In this document: piece by piece, positions 45,701-52,792 of the stretch
Numbering within the stretch: the first letter of the stretch is position 1
Layout: every line of letters begins with the position of its first letter
Source: Mactromeris polynyma
Taxonomy: Eukaryota; Mollusca; Bivalvia; Venerida; Mactridae
Length of the DNA stretch: 64,000 nucleotides
Direction: 5' to 3'
NCBI GenBank assembly: GCA_032209605.1
Contig: JASFXZ010000032.1
Coordinates: forward strand, 5,829,722-5,893,721
Position numbers and translations under genes: made by a program
The notes under the pieces: model-generated
The model's input: only the letters and a program-made list of their open reading frames with translations
Told to the model about the DNA's origin: nothing
Databases searched by the model: none

Positions 45701-48700
45701 GCAGGTGATGGGTCCCAAGAAGAAACATCGACCTGAAGACAGTCCTGCCCAAAAGAAGGCAAAAAGTATAAAAGAAAAGTACAGGGGTAGGCGCATGAGC
45801 CCTGGAAAAAGAGACCGGGTCAAGAAAGCACTATATAGTGTAAGTAGGAATGTATCGCTGCGGAAAGCAGCCGAAGAGAATGACTTATCTGTTTCATTTG
45901 TATATAGGAGATGGAAAGGTGAAGTTGATTACTTCAAAGTGAAGGGACCAGAAACTGTTTTCAGTGAAACAGAAGAAGAATCAATGGCCAAGTGGTTACA
46001 GGAGATGGCGCAGCGTGGAATGGGCTTAAGAATGTGTGAATTTTTGGACTTTGTGCAGTCAATAGTGAAAAGGGAGAAACGTAAAGTCCCATTCAAGAAT
46101 GGCAGACCAGGGAAAAAGTGGTTCTATGGTTTCTTAGGAAGAAATTCCCATATCATTTCCAAAAGGATGGAAACCCCACTTGAACTTAAAAGGGCAAAGG
46201 TCACCAAGGAGAAAACAGACCAGTGGTATTGTCGGTTTAGAGAATTTCTGTCTAGCAAAGACCTTATTGACAAACCTTCCAAGATTTGGAACGCTGATGA
46301 GAGTGGCTTTAGCATGGGATGCAATAAGTCAAAGGTTATAGGTCCGTCAAGGAAAGACCTGTCGGTGCCAATCATTACAGCCGGAAAGCAACGACTAACA
46401 GTAATGTTCTGCTGCAGTGCATCAGGTCAGATGATGCCACCTTTCTTCGTGTATCCAGAACCAAAGCCACGAGGATATAATCCGTTAAATGGCTCCATTG
46501 AAGGCACAGAGATAGCATACACACCTAAAGGGTGGATGGACACAGCAACATTCTCACAATTTATCGACCACTTTGACAAGCATGCTGGTGCAGAGCGTCC
46601 TGTATTGCTCTTATTTGACAGTGTAAGTAGTCATGTTAATCATGATGTGTTTATGAAGGCCAAAGACAAAGGTATAGAGCTGTACAGAATTGTGCCTAAC
46701 GCCACCCACCTAATGCAGCCATTGGACAAAGGTGTATTTGGGCCCCTAAAATCTCGCTGGCATCTCACTACCAGGAAATACATGCGGGAAAACCCTGGTA
46801 AAACCATAGGGAAGGAAAACTTTGCAGAGAAATTAGCAGAAACCTTCTGGCAATTCTATAAGCCTCTAACCATCATTAATGCTTTCAAAGCATCAGGCAT
46901 CTATCCAGTGGACAGTAGTGTGATCTCTGGGGACATGCTCAAGCCTTCACAGACATACAGAGATAAAGAAGCACAAGAAGATGCAAGGGAACCAGATGAA
47001 GAGCAAACAGATGAACAGAGGAAGGCTATCGGTGCTCTCGAGATCTTTGAAGAAACAATAAATACTCCTGCCCGTGCCCGGTATGGTAGTCGCATTCAAG
47101 AGGGTTATGATATAGAAGGTCATTCACCCTGTTTTGATGTATACAAGAAGTTGTACAGAAAGGCACATCCCCTAGCAAGGACAGGACTTGACATTCTTGC
47201 AAATGCTGCACTTGCAGAGCCCCTGCCTGGACCTTCTATATCACCGATACTGGCAGAAAGCCTAGTTTTTCCAAAGGCAGATGAAAGAAAGAAACCTGTG
47301 CGAAAGACTTTATCAAATATCTTACCAGACAATTTGACGTCTGCAGATAGCATCAGACAACTATCATTGAAACAATTGGAAACAGTTAGAAAGTTTGCTG
47401 AGAAAGAAAAGCGGTGTAAAATCCGATTTCTTAAGAAATCTAGTAAATGTAAGGAGACTGATGAAGCGGGCAAGAAGAAAGGTAAAGGGCCACTTCCAGG
47501 TTCCAAGAGAGGAAAAGGATCAGCTTCAAAAGGGAAAAAGAAACCACCAAACAGAAAAGTTACAGTGGAAGATGAAGAAAGTGCATCTTGTATGGCTTGC
47601 AATATGACTTGGGAGGAAGATATAGAGCTGGGACTGGTTCGAACATGGATTCAGTGTGATGAATGCAGTGCATGGGTTCACGCAGAATGCTTGTCCTCAG
47701 AAGTTGAGGAGACTGAGGACTTTTCTTGCCCAGAATGTACAAAATAACTACATCCTTTACTGGTGTGTTTAAAAATATCATGAAGTCAGCAATTATTGAT
47801 TCACATTTTTTGTAAACATGTCATTGTTTTCTTAATGTATATAGACCATTAACCTACCTGCGATATTTTTAATTGCAGATGATACTAGTGGGAAAGTCAG
47901 TTGCCTACAAAACACTCGGGGAATTTACTCTAGGTAGTTCATGTATAGAATGGCGCTTTAAATAGACCCATATGATTATGAAGGTGTTTAATCAATAACA
48001 AACCACTACTGAGTATAATAATATTGTATTACATACAATTCTATGGTGGCATATTTCTATACAATTCTATGGTGGCATATTTATGCCACCAGTTAACTAC
48101 TAGAAAGTTATGTTGTTATCACGTTAAAGAAACTAGGTAACTACTTAACTAAATTTCCATACCAGATAAATGTCTAATAGTGCCCACAACTGCCACCACT
48201 TACCCCCTAGCTTTAAAGTATGAACAATCTATTTTAGGTAAGTGTTAAGTAGTTAACATGATAAATATCTAGTTAACTACATAATTATCTAGTTAATTAT
48301 CTAAATAACTAGATAGGTAACGCATTAATTAGCTACATATTGTTTAGGTAACTGTTAAGTAACCAACGCGATAAGTATCTTGTTAACTACATGTATACTT
48401 TTCTAGTTAATTGAGTGGTAAACAAGTTCAGTATCTAGATATCTAGTTAACGTGATAATTAACTAGAAAATTAGGTAATTAGTTAACTAGATACTTGTTG
48501 CGTTTACTACTTAACAGTTACCTAAAATTATGTAGCTAATGCGTTACCTATCGCGTTAACTAACACTCATCTACAATAGATTGTCCATACTGAAAACCTA
48601 GGGGGTACGTAGTGGCAGTTGTGGGCACTATCAGACAATTTATTGTGTTGTGATATTAAAATTCATCACGATGCTTATCTAGTTAATCACATTTAATTTT

Positions 48701-51700
48701 CTAGTACATTAAGTAGTTATCTAGTTTTTTCGACATGATAACCACATTTTTCTAGTTATTTGTGTAGTTAGGTGGTGGCAGAAATATGCCACCATACAAT
48801 TCATAACATTTAAATGCATGTTTAGTCATATTATTTGAAATGTATATTTCAGTCAAGTCAAGGGAGTGGAAGTGGACCATCTGCCAGCGCACACAGTAGT
48901 TGTACTAGAGTTACACCTGCCACTGGAACACCTTGTTCATCAACTTCCTTTGATCATGGAGGAATATCACCTAAAACTTTATCTGGAGTGCTGTCCAATG
49001 TGGACTGCCTGACAATTCAAAATGCTGTTATAAAAGGATATCATGTGTTTCAAATAAAACCACCTTTCACTCTGAGTCCACAAACTAAACTGACCGTAGA
49101 CAGGGAATACTCCAATACACATGATGAAAATGCATGTTTAGTGTGGCTGCCTCCACTGGATAATTTTCCCATGGACATTTATGACAATTATACAGATGAA
49201 AAACGCCAACTGAAACTACAGGACATAGCTGGACTTCCAATAGGGCATGTGCCAAAGTGTCTATCTAGTTACTTCAGAACTGTACTTGAAAAAGATGGGC
49301 AGATTTATGCTGTCATAACTGGGGAACCTGTTCCCAGCTTTCCTCCTTGGCCTGCCCCTAGTGAAGAGGGTGGCGGTGTGGTCATCCCATGCCAGTACAT
49401 AATACAACATACTGTAATGGAAATTAGTAAACATTTCCATTATATTTCAGAGCTTATCAAGAGTATTCCTGAAGGTGCTGCTTTGAGTGTTTTCTTGGGT
49501 TCAGATTGAACTATCCATGGACATCTGTAAACACGAAAAAATGTTCCACATTTATTTTGTTTATACTGTGTTTAAATGTAAAACATAAAAAATAAAAGTT
49601 TTACTTAGGTTACAATTGTAACATAAGTGTGTTTTGATATGGTCCCTATTTATAAATCACCACAGGTCACGTGTTCCTTTAATGGAGAAAGTGTACCTCT
49701 ATTGGGGAAGGTAGCTATCACAATAGAAGCAACTTCTCAATTATATTACACAGGATTTGAAACAAAACAAATACTGCACTGGAAAGAGCAAGAAATAAGC
49801 TGTCTGCATGTTATTCGTAGATACATTAGAACGTCTTTCTGATATGGTTTGCACACAAACAGTTGTTAGTGTTCCTTTATTGGCGACCTCACTGTACTCG
49901 TTACAACCCTAAATGGTGCAAAATAATGAAAGGTGAAAAAGAGTTTTTGTTTCTCTGTGTAATCTTTATACATGTAGAACATTTGCTGGTAATAATATGT
50001 ATGGTTTATGAACTTTTACAGTGTAAGTAAAATGTGTTGTGCATGAGAATTTTTGGATGAAATAAATTATTTATTAAAATTTTATTTCAGGGAAAAGCAA
50101 CCACCTTGTCTTAATGGGCCGATAGAACCTACACCTCACGGTGGTCAAATATGGCCTCAATTTATACATCCGCATGCAGGTATGCCGCCCATACCATACC
50201 ACAACCCATACCCACCAGTATTCAACTATCCATTCCAAGATGTCGGAGATATTCCTACCGGTCAGGAGTTATCTCCCTCCAATTCTGAGTGCTCAAGTCC
50301 ATCTCCAAGTCCCCATTTGTTACATATGGCCGCTGTACGTAAACCACATTTACAACTGGCCCAGACGGATAGTTCGTCTGATGACGGTGAACGAGGTGAG
50401 TGAACATTTTTAATATCTCTCAAGTTAAAAAAGGATATTTTCCCTTGATATACAAGAGGTTCCACTATGTGTTAAATCTCATTTTGATATTTTTTGACAG
50501 GAATTCACCATTTTTTAGCCAAATTACCTAAAATGTTCCCTTCAGCCAGAATCCTTAAGGTAAAAATGTGGCTTTATGGAAATTCCAGGGGTCAAAGGGC
50601 AACTCCAGGGTCAAATGGAACCCCTGTTTATAGACATTGTAAGGGAGAAAGTGACGCATTTAAAAAAATCTTTTTACCATTTTTTAAATACATTAATCGT
50701 GCGGTGGAGGTGATATATTTGTTGAGATAAGTAGATAATGGTGCTGTAAAGTAATCAGTGTTTTACTCGGGTCAGAGTTCAATGAGTTCATCAGTGACCC
50801 TCATGCTAATTTTTTGTGTCACTTGGTAGAAAAGCTATTTGAATCATTGTTGCGGTTTTGAGTTGAAGACTTATATTTTGTAGTTATTGAATTCTGTTTC
50901 AAGTCTTTTACACTGTATGTGGTTGAAAATCTATCATTTAATATAAATTGATAATTTTGGGCAAACCTTTCATATCTCACTTTTTGTAAATAGGTCATTG
51001 AACTAGTTTCACAACCATTCCTTCAAATGGTCAATTACTAAAATTGCTTAATTTTTCTTCCATTTAAGATAAGAGGCCAGGGCAGTACCGTAGCAACTCC
51101 AAATGGAAGGGCCATGCACCTCCTAATTCAGATAGGACTGCAGGCCCAGACAAGGGCAGTGATATGAAGAATGAAACTAATTCCAATAGTGGGACACCGC
51201 CTCTCATGATAGATAAATCAGACCCCAATAACATTTACGGCAACAACGGAAACAGTGGCTACACGTCAGACCCCACGTTTACACGTCCCCAGTTGTTGAG
51301 GGGTACATATAAAGCTCAGCCGGCTCATATGAATCTACAATCTCAGTCCAAATTTCTAATCAACATGCCAGAGAACAGTTTTAAAGGCGGTGCTCAATCG
51401 TTCGTTCCTATGGTCATGCCACATCAGTTACGTGATATGACCATCTCATCAACGTCTAGTCAGCAGAATTACAACATGTCGACTGGTGCTGACTTTCTGG
51501 GGCAACGATCTATGTTTTTGCTTCAGCATAATCCACACTTTATACCTCGAAATTTTTTCAGTCAAATGTCAGGTTCAAGGCCCATGTTTCCGCCGGGTAC
51601 CATGACATCTGGCCCTGTGAATCAAACAATTGTTCAACCTCAACCATCGGCCATCAATGGCAGTACTCAGTCTGTGAATTGTGGTAAAATGTTTCATGGA

Positions 51701-52792
51701 GGGCCACCGCTACCTGTGAACATTGATCGGAAAGCGACTAGTTTGACTATGAATGGCGTTGACAGTAACTCTGCAAGTCAGATACAGACATCTGATTCTT
51801 GCAGTCTCAGATCTCAAACCAATTCAGTGAACGCTATAACCTCGATTAGTTCGACAGTGACTCACACAAGCAGTGGTATTACTGCGACAACAAATCGCCC
51901 GGCTTCATGTTCTTCGTGCGGGTGCCCGGGACATAGTACTCAAGCCCAGCACCCCATACAGTACATGCAACACCCTATGTGGTCTAATCCGTATTCTAAC
52001 GGCCTGTTGCCTGTACCCGCCATGCCTCATCCCCTTTACGTCCATGGACACCTTCAATATCCCAATGGATTTAATCAGGATATGATGTACGGTCATCAGT
52101 ACGGAATGCAGCAAGCCGCACCTCAAGGGATGTCTGGTGTTCCTAACGTGATGTGTGGTTATAATAATTACAATAGTCAAGCAGCTCCAAGTGGCGGATT
52201 CAACCAAAAACGACCTAAGAAACTGAATTGTCATAACTGTGGGTCAACTAAACATTTGGCTCGAGATTGTACAGAAGTTTCTATGGAAGCAATGTCTGGT
52301 ACGTATCTATCCATTGGTGTTCATGGTATAAAAATATTGGTAGTGTAATTTGACAAAGTATAAAAGGCTGATCATTGTAAATGTTGTTATATTCTTCTTG
52401 TTTATGCTGTAGTCTATTTGTTGTATTTGGTTTTGTCTTGACATCTATATGCTATTTGTGAGAATAGTTATTATACCCACGTACATCAAAGGGGGGTTAT
52501 ACCGGAATCAGCTTGTCAGTCCTTCCATCCAGCATTCATGTCCATGCTGTTTCTCAGCAACCAGCTACTGGAATTCAATGAATCTTAAAGGGAAGCTTCA
52601 CTAATAAAAGAAATGTGCATATTGTTAACATTTTTCAATAAGCTTCCATTCAGGAGCATCCATCCAGGAGCTTCCATTCAGGAGCATCCATCCAGGAGCT
52701 TCCATCGGTCCTACTATTAATGTCTTGTTAAGTTTGTGATTCTTCTCGTTGCAGGTCAGACGATATTTAGACCTAAGAATGAGTCAGACTAG
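33717..52792 (+). CDS. ZCCHC14: ZCCHC14-like RNA-binding adaptor, 13 coding exons
   Basis: Exons: 33717-34211, 35984-36149, 37060-37118, 38181-38252, 38572-38638, 39401-39616, 40822-40914, 41660-41729, 42286-42622, 43687-43781, 50091-50395, 51069-52298, 52755-52792. All phases join and the product is 1,080 aa. The start is the ATG in AATATGG, and the next residues (C-R-W-F-T-D-L, then L-P-M-E-L-R-F-M-G-S) match the vertebrate ZCCHC14/ZCCHC2 N-terminus. Residues about 221-358 are PX-like (Y-K-I-Q-V-T-W-S-N-G-E-K, H-E-L-M-E-F-H-K-R, L-P-E-H-I-R-Q-S). Residues 502-557 are SAM-like (L-L-K-V-N-N-L-G-Q-Y ... M-R-N-E-E-I-E-A-M). A CCHC knuckle, C1046-C1049-H1054-C1059, is followed by a short conserved tail (G-Q-T-I-F-R-P-K). 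Human ZCCHC14 binds RNA stem-loops and recruits TENT4 polymerases; the same role is inferred here. The intron after exon 3 starts with GC. The intron after exon 10 (6,309 bp) hosts the nested transposons. Confidence 0.92.
34262..35640. other. intron 1 of the ZCCHC14-like gene, no feature recognised
   Basis: AT-rich intronic sequence. I see no nested gene, RNA gene or repeat family. Confidence 0.5.
35646..35778 (+). CDS. candidate alternative exon 2a of the ZCCHC14-like gene
   Basis: Acceptor ATTCCTTACAG|TTT and donor AAAG|GTTAAT enclose an open 44-codon stretch with protein-like composition (V-V-N-V-P-P-S-P-V-M-P-R-T-A-F-S). It begins in phase 0 and ends in phase 1, exactly like the exon at 35,984-36,149. 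Either exon can join exon 1 and the exon at 37,060, but including both would break the frame. Use of 2a in place of 2b gives 1,069 aa. Without transcripts it may also be a non-used pseudo-exon. Confidence 0.45.
36440..36730 (-). mobile_element. tRNA-derived SINE with intact Pol III boxes
   Basis: On the minus strand, 36,652-36,724 resembles a tRNA: TAGTCCAGTGGTAACGCG as box A, a CTGGA/TCCAG anticodon-like stem, and GGTTCGATTCC as a perfect box B. The anticodon loop would have 8 bases and the acceptor and T stems do not pair, so it is not a working tRNA. The downstream body (CTTTCGGACAAGACTTTAAA, ACCAGGGGTGCTTCTGG) is of a type frequent in mollusc genomes. Confidence 0.7.
37795..37985 (+). repeat. 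dispersed repeat, copy B
   Basis: Partner of 11,075-11,290 (TATATAAACTGTCTGTGAGA, AAGCCTTTAACTTTGT). Located in the GC-AG intron of the ZCCHC14-like gene. Confidence 0.65.
38961..39062 (+). CDS. candidate 33-aa membrane micropeptide in an intron
   Basis: An ATG in strong context (CAAAATGGC) opens 33 codons: M-A-A-Y-M-E-S-V-A-K-I-V-Y-S-E, then the hydrophobic F-L-F-I-L-F-F-V-L-P-V-A-S-G, ending Y-K-Y-F-stop. A short polar head, one membrane helix and an aromatic tail are the layout of sarcolipin/sarcolamban-type peptides, but no sequence match is claimed. It lies on the host strand inside the intron between 38,638 and 39,401. About 80 bp downstream the minus strand also has an ATG in CAATATGGCTGCG (YY1-like), so a small bidirectional promoter is conceivable. 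Equally it may be a chance frame. Confidence 0.25.
   Translation: MAAYMESVAKIVYSEFLFILFFVLPVASGYKYF
42640..42800 (+). repeat. CCGTCC-rich element-like sequence
   Basis: GTCTGTCCGTCCGTCTATAA, CCCGTCCGTCCTACCG and GGTTGGATTTCTTTGAAACT form a block often found in mollusc interspersed elements. A distant relative starts at 52,490 (TCAGTCCTTCCATCC). Boundaries are not visible. Confidence 0.4.
43841..43900 (+). repeat. degenerate tRNA-like SINE head
   Basis: GCAGTTGCTCAGTTGGTAGA resembles the 5' half of a tRNA with box A. The following ACCATGGATCTGAAACGTCC is a decayed box B region. It is not a functional tRNA. Confidence 0.35.
45708..47747 (+). CDS. pogo-type DDD transposase with C-terminal PHD finger
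   Basis: Intact 679-aa protein. The start is the ATG in GGTGATGGGTCCC, just after a good acceptor (ATAATTTGCAG|GTG); the frame is open upstream, but that part lies in a probable intron. A basic N-terminus (M-G-P-K-K-K-H-R) precedes helix-turn-helix-like regions (about 30-160: N-V-S-L-R-K-A-A-E-E-N, R-P-G-K-K-W-F-Y-G-F-L). The DDE_1 core has D197 (W-N-A-D-E-S-G-F), D304 (L-L-F-D-S-V-S-S-H) and D340 (L-M-Q-P-L-D-K-G), a DD35D spacing. The middle motif is D-S-V-S-S-H where the family usually has D-G-H-x-S-H; the catalytic Asp is kept. A Lys-rich linker leads to a C4HC3 PHD finger: C628, C631, C650, C653, H658, C661, C674, C677. Cut-and-paste transposition is expected, and the PHD finger may read histone tails to guide targeting (inference). 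No stop or frameshift breaks the frame, so insertion may be recent. Confidence 0.95.
   Translation: MGPKKKHRPEDSPAQKKAKSIKEKYRGRRMSPGKRDRVKKALYSVSRNVSLRKAAEENDLSVSFVYRRWKGEVDYFKVKGPETVFSETEEESMAKWLQEMAQRGMGLRMCEFLDFVQSIVKREKRKVPFKNGRPGKKWFYGFLGRNSHIISKRMETPLELKRAKVTKEKTDQWYCRFREFLSSKDLIDKPSKIWNADESGFSMGCNKSKVIGPSRKDLSVPIITAGKQRLTVMFCCSASGQMMPPFFVYPEPKPRGYNPLNGSIEGTEIAYTPKGWMDTATFSQFIDHFDKHAGAERPVLLLFDSVSSHVNHDVFMKAKDKGIELYRIVPNATHLMQPLDKGVFGPLKSRWHLTTRKYMRENPGKTIGKENFAEKLAETFWQFYKPLTIINAFKASGIYPVDSSVISGDMLKPSQTYRDKEAQEDAREPDEEQTDEQRKAIGALEIFEETINTPARARYGSRIQEGYDIEGHSPCFDVYKKLYRKAHPLARTGLDILANAALAEPLPGPSISPILAESLVFPKADERKKPVRKTLSNILPDNLTSADSIRQLSLKQLETVRKFAEKEKRCKIRFLKKSSKCKETDEAGKKKGKGPLPGSKRGKGSASKGKKKPPNRKVTVEDEESASCMACNMTWEEDIELGLVRTWIQCDECSAWVHAECLSSEVEETEDFSCPECTK
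48043..48795. mobile_element. palindromic MITE inside the pogo-type element
   Basis: Both ends carry ATGGTGGCATATTT(A/C)TGCCACC inverted to each other, and each end is itself a small palindrome. The flanks share TACAATTC. The left end is partly duplicated: ATGGTGGCATATTTCT at 48,043, then again at 48,069. The interior is filled with degenerate CTAGTTAACTAG-like motifs and a near-mirror pair (CCCCCTAG with GTGCCCACAACTGCCAC, and its inverse near 48,600), so the whole could fold as one long hairpin. No coding frame. Confidence 0.75.
48853..49509 (+). CDS. HIRAN-like second exon of the pogo-type element
   Basis: Open for 218 codons after the acceptor TATATTTCAG|TCA. There is no in-frame ATG near the 5' end, so it should be a 3' exon joined to an upstream exon. 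The stop at 49,507-49,509 is followed by AATAAA 82 bases later. After a Ser/Gly/Thr-rich lead, the middle resembles a HIRAN fold: L-T-V-D-R-E-Y-S-N-T-H-D-E-N-A, then I-A-G-L-P-I-G-H-V-P-K-C-L-S-S-Y-F. The end has F-P-P-W-P-A-P-S-E-E-G-G-G and V-I-P-C-Q-Y. HIRAN domains bind DNA ends in repair enzymes such as HLTF, so a role in handling transposon ends is conceivable but inferred. The family call rests on motif reading only. Confidence 0.5.
   Translation, partial: SSQGSGSGPSASAHSSCTRVTPATGTPCSSTSFDHGGISPKTLSGVLSNVDCLTIQNAVIKGYHVFQIKPPFTLSPQTKLTVDREYSNTHDENACLVWLPPLDNFPMDIYDNYTDEKRQLKLQDIAGLPIGHVPKCLSSYFRTVLEKDGQIYAVITGEPVPSFPPWPAPSEEGGGVVIPCQYIIQHTVMEISKHFHYISELIKSIPEGAALSVFLGSD
49591..49596 (+). 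terminator. poly(A) signal of the pogo-type element
   Basis: AATAAA 82 bases after the stop of the HIRAN-like exon. None is seen close after the transposase stop, so both products may share this 3' end. Confidence 0.55.
52640..52702. repeat. 28-bp tandem repeat, just over 2 copies
   Basis: AGGAGCTTCCATT then CAGGAGCATCCATCC, repeated, in the last intron of the ZCCHC14-like gene, about 50 bp before the final exon. Confidence 0.8.

Larger units (their letters stand above)
44825..49894 (+). mobile_element. full-length pogo-type transposon, 5,070 bp
   Basis: Left TIR CAGTGAGGTCGCCAATAACG; right TIR, inverted, CAGTGAGGTCGCCAATAAAG; identical for 18 of the outer 19 bases. TA duplications at 44,823-44,824 and 49,895-49,896. 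The motif CCCCAATAGCGGAAC recurs just inside the left end, TCGCCAATAGCGG recurs at about 45,228, and an inverted relative lies near 49,700, all likely transposase-binding repeats. It carries an intact transposase (45,708-47,747), a later-inserted MITE (48,043-48,795), a HIRAN-like exon (48,853-49,509) and a poly(A) signal (49,591). It sits in the host intron on the same strand as the host gene. Confidence 0.95.
44109..49911. mobile_element. hAT-type element, split by a later insertion
   Basis: Ends are TAGGGCTGTG and ...TTGTAACG read inward, that is ACAACCCTA at the right; the outer 9 bases match at 8. Perfect 8-bp target duplications AATGGTGC flank it at 44,101-44,108 and 49,912-49,919, diagnostic of hAT transposition. 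Minus the pogo-type insertion it is about 0.73 kb, rich in GAATCGCGATC/CGAATCGATTC palindromes and without a transposase frame, so it is non-autonomous. Confidence 0.88.

Noticed and set aside
47120..47602. 160-codon minus-strand frame
   Set aside because: Antisense shadow of the transposase coding sequence.
49627..49842. 71-codon frame near the right end of the pogo-type element
   Set aside because: It lies after the poly(A) signal, overlaps the subterminal repeat and has no recognisable motif.
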